The notes beneath the pieces were generated by a model. The model had not been told where the DNA came from and made no database searches. It saw only the letters and a program-made list of their open reading frames with translations. From NCBI GenBank assembly GCA_963576725.1, contig OY755252.1, positions 51,671,059-51,735,058 on the forward strand: DNA of 64,000 bases. Reading direction: 5' to 3'. The position numbers and the translations under genes were made by a program. Below are positions 11,077 to 21,884 of this stretch, piece after piece. The stretch comes from Azorinus chamasolen (Eukaryota > Mollusca > Bivalvia > Cardiida > Solecurtidae). Position 1 is the stretch's first letter, and every line of letters starts with the position of its first letter.

Positions 11077-11868
11077 TAACACTTTATTCCATGAATAATC
11101 CATGTAAGAAATAATGACTGTAGAACTATTAGCTGATTTTTCACAATGGTATTACCGTATATCAACAGGTTTGTTTTAGCCATGGCAGAAATTGTAGAAT
11201 CAGATCTGTATGATTTCATAAGCAAACAGAGCAAACTCTGCCCAGATGGAACTGTCTACAGGAACTGTCTGATCTGATCTTGGTCTACTACTGTCTGATC
11301 TGATCTTGGTCTACTACTGTCTAATTTGATCTTGGTCTACTACTGTCTAATCTGATCTTGGTCTACTACTGTCTAATCTGATCTTGGTCTACTACTGTCT
11401 AATCTGATCTTGGTCTACTACTGTCTGATCTGATCTTGGTCTACTACTGTCTAATTTGATCTTGGTCTACTACTGTCTGATCTGATCTTGGTCTACTACT
11501 GTCTAATTTGATCTTGGTCTACTACTGTCTGATCTGATCTTGGTCTACTACTGTCTAATTTGATCTTGGTCTACTACTGTCTAATCTGATCTTGGTCTAC
11601 TACTGTCTGATCTGATCTTGGTCTACTACTGTCTAATCTGATCTTGGTCTACTACTGTCTGATCTGATCTTGGTCTACTACTGTCTAATTTGATCTTGGT
11701 CTACTACTGTCTGATCTGATCTTGGTCTACTACTGTCTAATCTGATCTTGGTCTACTACTGTCTGATCTGATCTTGGTCTACTACTGTCTGATCTGATCT
11801 TGGTCTACTACTGTCTGATCTGATCTTGGTCTACTCTACTTGCAAACATGTTAAATGGAGTATCTATA
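11077..11868 (+). mobile_element. TTM-1 MITE expanded by a minisatellite
   Basis: The left half is ordinary (TTTATTCCATGAATAATCCATG, then ATTTCATAAGCAAACAGAGC near 11215). The right hairpin arm, normally a single TCTGATCTGGGTCTACTCTG, is replaced by about 22 tandem copies of a 26-bp unit before a short tail TTGCAAACATGTTAAATGGA. Confidence 0.85.
11265..11838. repeat. 26-bp minisatellite (about 22 units)
   Basis: The unit TCTGATCTTGGTCTACTACTG plus CTGAT or CTAAT repeats with little divergence. Units differ mainly in TCTGATCTG, TCTAATCTG or TCTAATTTG, and these types are interspersed, as in a young array changed by unequal exchange. The unit is recognisably the right hairpin arm of TTM-1. Confidence 0.9.
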
Positions 11869-12106
11869 GAATAAACGATTATCATGATTACCATGAATAT
11901 CAATTTAAAAATTCATTACATAAATATTATGGACGGTAGTTTTATAATAACACAATAACAAAGCTATGACAGAAACTGCAAAATCAAATCTGAACAATTT
12001 CATAAGCAAACAGAGCAGACCCTGATCAGATGACTCCTGAAGGAGCTGTCTGATCTTGGTCTACTCTGTTTGTAAAGTCATATTCATGGAGTCCATGACT
12101 GCTTAA
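11869..12106 (+). mobile_element. TTM-1 MITE
   Basis: Contains CATGATTACCATGAATATCA, AAGCTATGACAGAAACTGC, a full hairpin at 12004-12072 and a mutated end ATGGAGTCCATGACTGCTTAA. It shares its last TTAA with the next copy, arranged tail to tail. Confidence 0.75.
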
Positions 12107-12330
12107 ACCTTTACTCCATAAATACGCCTTGCAAAACCTTTGCCACCAGAGTTGACCCAGATCTGATCAGGGCCCTCTCAGTGTTTGCTTATGACATGAT
12201 ATAGATCAGATTCTACAGTTTCTGCCATGGCCGAAACTTCCTGTGTCCATGTGCTATTATAACTATAAATCTTAGTAATATTCATGATGTCATTAATTCT
12301 TACATGAATATTCATGGAGTAAAGGGTTAA
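12103..12330 (-). mobile_element. TTM-1 MITE, inverted orientation
   Basis: TTAAACCTTTACTCCATAAA at the left and ATTCATGGAGTAAAGGGTTA at the right are clear inverted termini. Both internal blocks are present, but the hairpin is shortened (GAGTTGACCCAGATCTGATC). Confidence 0.85.
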
Positions 12331-12837
12331 AACAGATTTCACTGTAGTCCAACAAAATTATTCATTCATAAAACCCAAGCTCTAAATTCTTACATGACTA
12401 AATATAGACCAAAAAGCAATAAAACACAGGCATCAATTAAATTGATACCAATCGGCGGAAAATACACTGGGTCTCTAATTACGTGTACTTTGTTCCCTGT
12501 GATCGATTATAGCAAACAAAATTTGCTAGATGTATAGATTCAGATTACTTTTTAATGTCATTATTTAATCAGGATCCACACAGTTTTTATCAGCAGTGTT
12601 TTTTCTTGTTACCACTGCACACATTGGTCATATATCATTATACTTAAGATGTTTCAAGGAGAGACACAAATCGACATGGCAGGCCAGTCAGTCAATATTA
12701 GCTTAAAGATTTTGATCAGTGGAATGTCAGTGTACATTTAGTATTCTGAGAAAAAAAATTGACATCAGCATAAGTGTTTTGTTACTGTTATATTTTATCA
12801 TGGCAATGCACAGAAAATAACAGAAATACGGTATGCC
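12331..12837. other. Unassigned intergenic sequence
   Basis: No hairpin, tandem period, splice-bounded frame or known repeat was recognised here. Confidence 0.5.
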
Positions 12838-13036
12838 TTTTAACACCTTTGCAAACAGATTAGTTCCAGATCAGATGGCTCCTGTGTCTGTTTGGTTTGC
12901 TTATGAAATAATAATCTGACACCACAGTTTCTGCCATGGAAAAAACTTTCTATGTTGATTATGCTATTGCAAAAAAGCATCTAATCAATATTCACTCAGT
13001 CATTATTTCTTACATGAATATATTCATGGATTAAAA
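12838..13036 (-). mobile_element. TTM-1 MITE, inverted and worn
   Basis: TTTTAACACCTTTGCAAACA opens it and ATATTCATGGATTAAA closes it. The hairpin has lost part of its second arm (CTCCTGTGTCTGTTTGGTTT). Confidence 0.7.
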
Positions 13037-13046
13037 TATAACACTA

Positions 13047-13305
13047 TCTGGTGACGTTGGTTGGGTGTGTTGATTGACTGGTTGGGTGTGTTGATTGCCT
13101 GGTTGGGTGTGTGGATTGATTGGTTGGGTGTGTTGATTGACTGGTTGGGTGTGTTGACTGGTTGGGTGTGTTGATTGACTGGTTGGGTGTGTTGATTGAC
13201 TGGTTGGGTGTGTGGTTGGGTGTGTTGATTGACTGGTTGGGTATGTTGACTGACTGGTTGGGTGTGTGGTTGGGTGTGTTGAATGACTGGTTGGGTGTGT
13301 TGATT
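13047..13305. repeat. Minisatellite of about 21 bp
   Basis: The unit GACTGGTTGGGTGTGTTGATT recurs about twelve times, with shorter variants missing TTGATTGACTG. It sits directly beside a SINE-like repeat whose related fragment at 15541 is preceded by a single GGTTGGTTGTGTTGACATC, so the array probably grew at the edge of that repeat. Confidence 0.88.
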
Positions 13306-13560
13306 GATGTCTGTGTCTGCTAACTATAGGCTAATTGGATGCCCCTGAGAGAGGGGAGCAGATACAGAGAAACCCAGCAGCGATGCCCTGCTCTTATTAT
13401 CGATAGAATTTCTCTGGTTCTTTTAGATGCCCAGTGTAAAGCACTGATACATCGAAATGGAACCTTGGTTATAATAAATAAAGTCTTATCCGAAGGACTT
13501 GGTTCATTGGGGAATTGAACCCCTGGTATTGTAGTAGAGCATGCATGACGTTGTGATAGC
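13306..13560 (-). mobile_element. Probable SINE (second family)
   Basis: On the minus strand there is a pol III B-box-like GGTTCAATTCC (about 13510-13520), then a body containing CTCTCTCAGGGGCATCC and the end TTAGCCTATAGTTAGCAG. The body matches 15562-15665, which supports a dispersed repeat. I see no clear A box, so the tRNA origin is tentative. Confidence 0.5.
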
Positions 13561-13579
13561 TTTTGCAAACAGTTTAGAC

Positions 13580-13745
13580 ATCATGAGTATTTAATACCTG
13601 AATTTTTAAAATGGCATATTTGCTATTGATAGAAACTGTACAGTCATATCATTTATGAATTCATAAGCAAAAAGAGCAGACCTTGATCAGATGGCTTCTA
13701 CAGGAACCATCTGATATGGTAGGTCTACTCTTTCTAGACAACATT
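13580..13745 (+). mobile_element. TTM-1 MITE, both ends lost
   Basis: Keeps TCATGAGTATTTAATACCTG, GATAGAAACTGTACAGTCA and a hairpin core (GATCAGATGGCTTCTACAGG). Neither TTAA terminus is recognisable. Confidence 0.6.
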
Positions 13746-13961
13746 TTTGGCAAACATTAGTTAGAATGGCACAGGTTAACACCCCTGCTATTTACTGCTT
13801 TTATTCTTTTGTTGCAAATCACAAATCTGTGATTACCCATGCAAACAGCTTGATCCAGATGTATTACAACATCCATGGATCCATGTTTGATGCTGTGATC
13901 ACTTGTTTTGAAGAAAAAAATAAAATTGCAGCAGACAACAACCTTTGCATAAGACAAGACT

Positions 13962-14290
13962 TAAAGTAAAGTACCTAGTTATAGTCTACTTTCAGTCCGA
14001 ATGACCGCTCAGCAACTGTACATTTACTCCCCAGGTCATTGAGTCATTGGCCTACAAGATTGAGCACTGCTAACATATGGCGCAATCATGCAGCCGCAGT
14101 ACTGGCGAGTGACCCTCACAGGTACCCATTTTAACCCCTGGGTGGAGAGGAGGTGCAGGTGGGAGACACAGAAAGTGCAGGTGGGAGACACGGAAAAGCG
14201 TCTCTGAAATTTCAGGGAGGGACCGGGATTTGAACCCTGGACCTCCGGACTGATAGTCAAGCATGTTACAACTAGACCACCGCACACCTA
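13962..14290 (-). mobile_element. tRNA-derived SINE
   Basis: Read on the minus strand from 14290, the head is tRNA-like: GTGTGCGGTGGTCTAGTTG (A box TGGTCTAGTTG) followed by a B box GGTTCAAATCC at about 14228-14238. A body of about 250 bp ends in TAACTAGGTACTTTACTTT, a CTTTA-type tail. A 5'-truncated copy of the body and tail lies at 52121-52303. It is a retrotransposon rather than a tRNA gene, because the body and tail are repeated without the head. Confidence 0.85.
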
Positions 14291-14439
14291 GGGCCTCGTA
14301 GTAAATCTTTTTCTCTGTTAAGTATAAAGCCCTGAATGTTGAACTTTCAAACTAGAATTTTCCATCTCTGTTTACAGTCCATTTAGTTTAAAAGGATAAC
14401 TTCACTGGAAATATATATATATATTTAAATAATATTTAT

Positions 14440-14505
14440 TTATAACTGCATATCCTGATCAGATGGTTTACTCTGATCTGGTTCTACACTTTGCAAGTGC
14501 CAGTT
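14440..14505. mobile_element. TTM hairpin fragment
   Basis: ATCCTGATCAGATGGTTTAC and TCTGATCTGGTTCTACAC form a shortened TTM-type hairpin without termini. Confidence 0.45.
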
Positions 14506-14565
14506 AACTTTTGCAATTGCTTCTCGCAATCAAAGGTTTATCTAAGCATCCGAAAGTTTGAATTT

Positions 14566-14980
14566 ATAAAAGAAAATGTGACACGGATGCCCCCGCGAGC
14601 AAACAGGAAGTAAATGAACAACAGACCTGAAAAGGGGAGACACGGTACAACTTACTATGACTATGCTTCAGACCAAATTCAAAATCATTGCAGCTTACAC
14701 GAGCAAAGAAATCTTTGACGAAATTTTTTGTCATTAAACAATCACCAAAATTCAATTAAAGTGTCGGCAAACAGGAAGTAGATGAACGACAGACCTGAAA
14801 AGGGGAGACACGGTACAACTCACTATGATAATGCTTCAGACTAAATATCAACTCATTCCACCTTACACAAGCCAAGAAATCCTTTACGAAAATGTCGTAC
14901 GGACGTACGTACTTACGTATGGACGGGACGGACAAGGGTAAAACTTAATGCCCCCGTCGCCTAAAGGCGGGGGCATAAAA
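14566..14980 (+). mobile_element. HM-F element
   Basis: The motif ATGCCCCCGCG sits at the 5' end. Two monomers start with AAACAGGAAGTA at 14601 and 14769 (168 bp). A run CGTACGGACGTACGTAC and GGACGGGACGGAC precedes a terminal hairpin ATGCCCCCGTCGCC/GGCGGGGGCAT followed by AAAAA (about 14948-14980). The 5' hairpin is decayed here but clear in the related piece at 18529. Confidence 0.85.
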
Positions 14981-15228
14981 ATCAATTTTCCTCATGTTGA
15001 ACTTTCAAACTATTTGCATATATTACCCTATCTTCTTCAACAGCACTCTTAAAGTAAAGTCTATGAAAAAGAATCCATTACCGGTATATCTGCATTACCC
15101 TTCAAGCATGCATTAGAAGTTGCATAGTTACAATTCCACATTCGGATCAATACATATCAACTGAGCCACAGAAAATTGAACACTGTTGACAACTGCCAAA
15201 CATGTAGTCCAAGATTAACCACTCTATT

Positions 15229-15432
15229 TTAACCCTTTACTGCATGAATATTCATGTGGGAAATTCATTAATACTAACTCACTGATTATTTTAGTAATGG
15301 CATTATGAACAAGGGAATGTTTCACTGTGGCAGAAACAGTAGAATCAGATCCGTATCATTTCTTAAACAAACAGAGAAGACCATGATCAGATGGATCCGA
15401 TCTGGGCCCATTCTGTTTGCAAAGGTGCCAAA
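15229..15432 (+). mobile_element. TTM-1 MITE
   Basis: TTAACCCTTTACTGCATGAA opens it and the hairpin has a reduced loop (GATCAGATGGATCCGATC). It stops at CAAAGGTGCC without the right terminus. Confidence 0.75.
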
Positions 15433-15540
15433 AAAGCTGTCTTTCTGATGGTTAAGTGCTACACTTTATCAGTGTCCTACAATGTTTGTAATGGTTCAGT
15501 CCCATAGTGCAGCTGCTAATCTGGGTCTACTGTATTTGCA

Positions 15541-15665
15541 AATGTTGCTTGGTTGGTTGTGTTGACATCTGTTTCTGCCAACTATAGGCTAATTGGATGT
15601 GCAAGAGAGAGGGGAAAGGATACAGAGAAATCAAGGCACGATGCCTTACTTTTATTATCTATGGA
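15541..15665 (-). mobile_element. Fragment of the second SINE-like family
   Basis: CAACTATAGGCTAATTGGAT and GAGAGGGGAAAGGATACAG match the 3' body of the repeat at 13306-13560. Confidence 0.5.
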
Positions 15666-16744
15666 ATGTACCACTGCTGTTCACATCTTCTTTCAGTATG
15701 CATATCATATATATATCTAATAAACATGCTCATGCAAGAAACAAATTAAGTCTTTGCACATTAAGTAATTTTTGTCAGCACCATTTGTGATCTATACCAT
15801 TTTCTTCCATTTATTCCAAATATGGAGCCCGAGTGGCAAACAGTTTGGATTGTGATGAGAAGCCCAGTTACTCTATATCTCCCTAATAAAATTTTGTCCC
15901 CACTCTAACAAATGCCCCTTAGTTCTGGTAGGAAACTTAATGATCAACAAACAACTAAAACCCTAGCTAATTACAGGTGGTAGGTTAATGAAGACTGAGA
16001 GCAAAGTAAAAAGCTGCACTAGGAATTTTTCTGTATTGCTTTCATGTTACCACCTGTGTGCAAAATGCAGGAAGCTCCTTTTAAACAATGTTCACCCCCT
16101 GGAGCAATAATTAGATATAATACGGTATTACAGATCTGCCTCAGAGAGTTCAACATCCAACCATAACAAACACTCTTGACCTGCTACCATCTGTCCAAAC
16201 TCTTGTATTCTCGCTTCTCTGACGTACTAGATAAGCTGAGTTACTAAAAATAGTAGTACTAGAAATCCTTATCTGGAACACCCCTTGTCTGGTGTATTCA
16301 TACGCGCAATTAGGTAAAACTAACACAAGGGAAAGAACTCTTACAGAATTATACCAACATTTCCGTAGTCAATGAGTGCATAAGTTAAAATTGATACAAG
16401 TAATTAGCCCGGGTATGAAATTCTGTTTATCATATAAACATGTTTAAAGGCTAATTTAATCAACCGAGCACATTGTTTTGTAGTTCCTCAGTCATTTTTA
16501 TTTTACGCCAAAACGTAACGTTTATGGTAATGTCACACTGGTAACAAATGACGTCATTTAATGCCACCTGCAGCTTGTTGCTATTAGATACGGAAGTCGT
16601 ATTACGCAATGGAAAGTAGTACTTCAAAAATTCCATTAATTTACTTGTTTTAGGGTGTATTTAAGCTAGAAAAATAATCAAGCATGAGTTTTGTTAAAGC
16701 CGGAGGTTTCTATACCCTTGGTTGGTCTGTTCCTGTGGGAAACG
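15666..16744. other. Repeat-poor unassigned sequence
   Basis: One of the longest stretches without a recognised repeat. A worn TTM-4-like half site (GCAAACAGTTTGGATTGTGA) lies near 15836, and a full palindromic CRE-type site AAATGACGTCATTT at 16546-16559. I see no exon with convincing borders. Confidence 0.4.
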
Positions 16745-16896
16745 AGCTTTAGCACGAACTGTAGAATCAGATCTATACTATTTCATAGGCAAACAAAGAA
16801 GAGCATGATCAGACGGCTTTTACAGGAGCTATCTGATCTGGGTCAATTCTGTTTGCAAAGGCATTAAAAGGAGTTTAAATGGAGTAAAGGGTTAAA
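16745..16896 (+). mobile_element. TTM-1 MITE, 5' truncated
   Basis: Starts within the AACTGTAGAATCAGATCTAT block, has a good hairpin and ends TAAATGGAGTAAAGGGTTAA. Confidence 0.75.
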
Positions 16897-16959
16897 GGAT
16901 ATTAGACGTAATATTTCTTGGAAATACAAGTCACAGTAGATGCCTTATAATGGCACCCT

Positions 16960-17085
16960 GGTAAATAAACATGGAGCTCATTTAAAGCAGGCGGCAGCTT
17001 AATGCAGGATGAAAGTAAGTGAATAAGTTCCCAAAGGAGCTTCCTGCACTACTGTCATGTCACATTTAGCAAACCGACCGTCTTA
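16960..17085. mobile_element. TAM-1 remnant
   Basis: AATAAACATGGAGCTCATTT, GGCGGCAGCTTAATGCAGGA and AAAGGAGCTTCCTGCA correspond to the TAM-1 interior. The CAGTAGAACC ends are gone. Confidence 0.55.
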
Positions 17086-17134
17086 ACCCATTACCTCATG
17101 CAAACAATCAATGAAGTACTGGTATTCTCTGGCC

Positions 17135-17372
17135 TTAACCCTTTCTTTCATATAAACACAATTTCACACCTTTGCAGACAGAGTAGACCCAGATCAGATG
17201 GCTCCTGTAGGAGCAATCTGGTCAGGTCTGCTCTGTTTTGTTGATGGAATTATACAGGCGTGAGTTTACAGTTTCTGCAATAGCCAAAAAATCCTGTGTT
17301 CATATATCATTATTTATTAATACTCATGATGTCATTATTTCTAACATGAATATTCATCAGCTAAAGTGTTAA
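17135..17372 (-). mobile_element. TTM-1 MITE, inverted orientation
   Basis: TTAACCCTTTCTTTCATATA at the left (the CCTTTCNTTCATATAAA sub-type) and CATCAGCTAAAGTGTTAA at the right. The intact hairpin spans 17164-17237. A TTM-2-like TTAACCCATTACCTCATG precedes it at 17084. Confidence 0.82.
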
Positions 17373-18069
17373 GGATCAATAATTAGATTTCTTTAGAGTG
17401 GCCTACAAAGTTAATATATACATGCAGGCTGGCTTAGTACATCAAAAAATGACAACTTAATATCATACATATCTACAAACTGAATAATTCATAGTTTATA
17501 TCAACACACAACAATCTATTATGTGTCTTGCATATATTCACGGTTTACAGGCAAAAACATGAAATGAAGATTTGCTCCACCATGCAAAGAAAGGTTCTTT
17601 CTAAGGAACAGACCATGTGCTGTTGGTGCCTTATCCAGATCCAAGCTGTGTGCCACACAAATTGTCTGATTAGATGAATGAAATGGAGTCAGGCAACAGG
17701 ATTTAGACATTAGTTTGCAAAAAGAATTGGACATTATTTAGTATATATATCTCCATACAAAAATGTCCCATACTGTATACAGCTTATTATTGGCACTAAC
17801 TTCATTTTCACTATGTTGCTGTTCAACATAATACTCGAACTAATCACTGCCATTTACCAATTATAAAACCAACTAGAACTATCACTGAAGGTGATTGATA
17901 CCCCCACCCACCACCTTGTCAAAAGATCAAATGACTTCAATACAAAAGACAATAGCTCAATAATCCTTTCATCCACACTTGTGGAAAGGACAATTTTAAA
18001 ATCTAATCAAGGAATGACTCACATCAAATTATGTCACACACATCTTCACATCTTTATCAATGCATATGC
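17373..18069. other. Unassigned sequence
   Basis: No repeat family or exon with usable splice borders was recognised. Confidence 0.4.
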
Positions 18070-18735
18070 AAAATTTGATGTTCAATGATGAAGAAATGTA
18101 GAATCAGTACTTGAGAAGTTTTGCTCTGGACAAAAAAATACTTATGAAAAGTAACAAAGGGGAATGAATCGCTCAAAAATGAATTTATAGTTACAGTCCT
18201 TGTTGGGAATAACTCCCAAAAAAATGAATTTATAGTTACAGTCCTTGTTGACTGCACATCCTCTCATCACCCTCTATCCATATATAAAGTTTCACAGTTG
18301 TGCCTACAATACCTGAGGGGTTATGCTCCGGACAAAATATTGCTTCTGAAAAGTAACTATGGGGAATAACTCCCTCAAAAATGAATTTAGAGTTACAACT
18401 CATGTTGACTACACATCCTCTCATCACCCTCATAATGTGTACCAAGTTTGAAGACAATATCATAAACAGGTTTCAAGAAAACAGCATGTCCCAAAAATAT
18501 GTCCCAATTAGAGACAAAATATGAAGTTAACTAGAAAATTGTGTCTGTAAGACACAATGATGCCCCCGTGTAGGTGCTTGCCTAGCTGCACGTAAAATTC
18601 CTAAGTCATTTGACCTTGACCTTGGGCTTGCGGGCAGCATGGGTCGGGTGTGTAATGAAAGTAGTGATGGTGTTGAATGTGTATATGCAATTCTATGCCA
18701 ATAGCTATAGCGGTTAGTGAGATATAAGACAGAAA
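18070..18735 (+). repeat. Monomer-type repeat followed by an HM-F-like 5' end
   Basis: Two related monomers (TTTTGCTCTGGACAAAAAAA near 18119 and TATGCTCCGGACAAAATATT near 18323, each followed by AAAAATGAATTTA) contain an extra 50-bp duplication. At 18529 AACTAGAAAATTGTGTCTGT starts a new element with an ATTGTGTC/GACACAAT hairpin and the HM-F motif ATGCCCCCG. It fades by about 18735 without a 3' end. Confidence 0.65.
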
Positions 18736-18744
18736 CGCTAACTA

Positions 18745-19035
18745 TTAACCCTTTGAATGCAGGACATGCTTGCATAGTTATTTGACCAAGGTTTGCATGT
18801 TTGTCGATCAGAATCCTCTAGCAAGTTTAAGCCTTTCATACTGAGTGGACTCTATAGTTCAACACTAATGGGCTATTCCACTCTGAGTGGACTCTATAGT
18901 TCAACACTGATGGACTAGTCCACTCTGAGAATACAGCCTTTCAGGGAAAATTGTAACATGAACCCTTTACGCCTTTCGATGCTTACTAGAGGAGCCCTCT
19001 CATCAGGGTCTGCACTGTTTGTCATATTTCACTTT
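18745..19035. mobile_element. TTM-3 region with internal duplication
   Basis: TTAACCCTTTGAATGCAGGA starts it. A segment of about 58 bp (GAGTGGACTCTATAGTTCAA plus ACACTAATGGGCTATTCC) occurs twice at 18838-18930, and a hairpin relic GAGGAGCCCTCTCATCAGGG follows. Confidence 0.6.
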
Positions 19036-19174
19036 TCTTAAGAAAACCCCCGAAATATTCATCGCAAGCTTGACCTGCTTGAATTTTGGAATAGTCCATT
19101 TGAAAATTCATCATTGCAGGTTAAGTTGCTGTTATCTTACTGACTGACAGCGATACCTATTTGAGTGTCTTAGT

Positions 19175-19272
19175 TTAAACCTTTACCTCATATAAATGAC
19201 ATTTCACCTGTTTGCAAGCAGAACAGACCCTTATCTTAGTCTACTCTGTTTGGAAAGGCATGAAAGGTTTAA
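19175..19272. mobile_element. Minimal TTM-1 derivative
   Basis: About 98 bp: TTTAAACCTTTACCTCATAT, GTTTGCAAGCAGAACAGACC, GTCTACTCTGTTTGGAAAGG and AAAGGTTTAAAC. Only the termini and the outer hairpin arms remain, so the interior was deleted symmetrically. Confidence 0.7.
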
Positions 19273-19284
19273 ACATATAAGGTA

Positions 19285-19400
19285 GTATTATGGCCCCATA
19301 CCAGAATGTAGCCCTTGTGATGGCCAACAAGTGTGAAATTTGAAAGGGATGGCTTACTGATGTTGAAACTGTGACAAAATGTCGAAGTTACAGAGGTGCG
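19285..19400 (+). repeat. Single monomer shared with 36846-36990
   Basis: GTAGCCCTTGTGATGGCCAA, TTTGAAAGGGATGGCTTACT and GATGTTGAAACTGTGA are matched by the segment at 36870-36950. No tandem copies or hairpin are present. Confidence 0.5.
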
Positions 19401-19404
19401 TAAA

Positions 19405-19520
19405 TCAAAACATTTTCAAGAATAACTCTTTTATTCCTCCTCCAAACCCTATGTGGTGACCACTCTTGAGAATCGTCTTTTTGAGACAATTTTAAAGAGT
19501 AGTCACACCATTATAAGGTA
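19405..19520. mobile_element. PAL-5 palindromic element
   Basis: TCCAAACCCTATGTGGTGAC and CTTGAGAATCGTC face GACAATTTTAAAGAGTAGTC across a TTTTTGAGA loop. The outer right arm is worn. Sequence 19521-20025 is unassigned. Confidence 0.7.
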
Positions 19521-20029
19521 TAGTGCAGATATGATCCATTTAGTATTTGAGTACACACACAAAGTACTCAAATAGATTAAGTCTTAACTGTTGCTCTGAG
19601 TTATTGTACCATGATGATGAGTACCATAACAATGACAAAACAAAAGATATTGCAATACCGGGACATTTTTGTTAAAAAAACAACAACAGACAAGCTAATA
19701 ATCGTAATTAACCAATAACAAAACAAGGTAATAATTATAATGTTATACTTAATTTCACTACAATATCTCATTTGAGCTTTTTTCCTCCATTTTTAATGAC
19801 AGCGACCTTAAAAGCAGCTCAGCAGCAGTGACCCATGATCCAAAGCAGTTTGAATATTTCATTTCTAACATTTAAACATTTCCATGGGGACAAAACAAAG
19901 GTGTTGCTCCCCCAACCACCATAAACAGAATGCATGCATTCATGCTCCATTCATCAAGCTATTAATTATTTTTTCTGTTAGTAAACCTAGACAAAATGAG
20001 CTCTGCCATTAAAAACAACCTTGAAACCT

Positions 20030-20262
20030 TTACTCCATTATATGTCTTTTTAACACATTTGCAAACAGAGTTGACTCAGATCAGATGGCTCCTATAGGAC
20101 TTGTCTGATCAGGGTCTGTTCTGTTTGCTTATGAAATAATAAAAGATGATTCTACAATTTCTGAAATGGCATTTCTTGTTTTCAGAGAGCATTATAAAAT
20201 AAATCTAATTAATATTCATGATGTCAATAATTCTTATTTAAATTTACATAGAGTAAAGTGTA
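20030..20262 (-). mobile_element. TTM-1 MITE, inverted orientation
   Basis: CTTTACTCCATTATATGTC, a full hairpin (20060-20128), ATTTCTGAAATGGC and AATTAATATTCATGATGTCA appear in the expected order. The right terminus is worn (ACATAGAGTAAAGTGTA). Confidence 0.75.
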
Positions 20263-20503
20263 GTACAGATAAGTTTCTACATTTAAACTGCAGAGTCTAA
20301 TCAAGTAACTGTTTGCCATACATCTCAGCCTATTCAATTTCGCTGCCTTGTGTGACAGTGTAGAACCTCGCCCTCAGCTTATCAAACTTTTGGCTTGAGT
20401 TTGAGATTATTCTCACGCCTCTGATTGGTCAGATACTTGAGAAGGATCTCAGACTCGGAAGTTATATAACCTTGGACCCAAATTAGATTTAGCAGACTTC
20501 AAA

Positions 20504-20713
20504 TTAACCCTGTCCTTGAAATAAACAACTTTGCAAACAGAGTACACCCAGAACCGACGGCTCCTGTAGGAGCTGTCTGACCAGGGCCTGCATTGTTTGA
20601 TTATGAAGTTATAACAGATCTGACTCAACAGTTTCTACCAATACCAAATACTTAGCGATTAAATATTCATGATGTCGTGATTTCTTACAGGCAAATATTT
20701 TATGCTGTTTTAA
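20504..20713 (-). mobile_element. TTM-1 MITE, inverted, diverged
   Basis: TTAACCCTGTCCTTGAAATA opens it and the hairpin (GCAAACAGAGTACACCCAGA onward) is complete. The distal part is shortened. Sequence 20263-20503 has no recognised feature. Confidence 0.7.
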
Positions 20714-20791
20714 CCTTAATAATAATGGAGCTCTGCCAGCCCAGCCACTTGAAAAAAAAATGTCAATGTCAGAATTTGAAGATGCTTTATC

Positions 20792-21039
20792 TTAACTCTT
20801 TACTCTATGAATATTCACGTAAGAAATAATTACTTCATGAACATCAATTATATTAATTTTTACAATGGTACATGAATACAGGACTACTTGGCCATGGCAG
20901 AACTGACATATCATATCTACATTATTTCATAAACAAACAGAGCAGACCCTGATCAGATGGATCCTGTAGGAGCAGTCTGAGTTGGGTCTACTCTGTTCGC
21001 AAAGGTGTAGAAAGGTGTATTTATGGAGTAAATAGTTAA
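20792..21039 (+). mobile_element. TTM-1 MITE, near consensus
   Basis: All blocks are present: TTAACTCTTTACTCTATGAA, ATTCACGTAAGAAATAA, GGCCATGGCAGAACTGA, a hairpin at 20934-21001 and TATTTATGGAGTAAATAG before the final TTAA. At 248 bp it is close to full family length. Confidence 0.9.
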
Positions 21040-21094
21040 CTATTGAACAGTGATCTTATACAACGGCTGGTCTAGCTCTATACTGCTGGAAAAT

Positions 21095-21366
21095 GCCTAA
21101 TCCTTTACTCCATGAATATTTATGTAAGAAATACAACATAGATTAATTTTTCTAACAGCACATGAACACTGGAATTTTTGGACATGGCAGAAATTGTAGG
21201 ATCATATCTACATAATTTCATAAGCAAACAGAACAGAGCCTGATGAGACGGCTACTAGGAGTTGTCTGATCCAGTCTGAAGGTGTATAAGGGCATATAGG
21301 GCTGCTAGGAGTTGTCTGATCCAGTCTGAAGGTGTATAAGGGCATATACATGGAGTAAAGGGTTAA
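21095..21366 (+). mobile_element. TTM-1 MITE with internal duplication
   Basis: Termini CCTTTACTCCATGAATATTT and CATGGAGTAAAGGGTTAA are present. A 48-bp block (CTAGGAGTTGTCTGATCCAG plus TCTGAAGGTGTATAAGGGCA) is repeated twice in tandem at 21254-21349, an early step towards arrays such as 11265-11838. Confidence 0.82.
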
Positions 21367-21710
21367 ACATGCCCTTTCTTTGTAAAGCAACTCAATCATG
21401 CAATAGAAGAATTATGCCCTATTGAATTGTTTTCTCTGTGAAGAACAGAATTAAGAACAAACTCAAGAGTGAATTATCATCTGATGAAGTATAAAAGCAC
21501 AGACTACCAATACATGTCACTGTTTAGGGGAATATCAGGTTGCTATGACAACATGAAACAGCTTACCCGGAAAAACCCGTAATTCCATCCACAATGTTAG
21601 CACCAACATCTCTACAATATAACATTGCACACGAGATGAAGTTTCATTCTACCCAAATGCTTTGCACAAAACTTTGCCGGTTTCAAGTACAGATGTAAAG
21701 GAGCATACAT
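21367..21710. other. Unassigned sequence
   Basis: I found no recognisable repeat or coding signal. Confidence 0.4.
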
Positions 21711-21884
21711 TTAACTCTTTACGCCATGAATATTCATGTAAGAAATAATGTTTATCTTTTATTATGACACATAAAGTTTTGACCTTAGCGAAACTGTAGA
21801 ATCCTACCTATAGTATTTCATAAGAAAACAGAGCAAAACCTGATCAGACTACTCCTACATGAGCCGTCTGAACTGGGTCGACTC

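Noticed and set aside
14220..14290. Genuine tRNA gene on the minus strand
   Set aside because: A and B boxes exist, but the segment continues into a dispersed body and CTTTA tail found again at 52121, so it is a SINE head. I could not fold a convincing cloverleaf.
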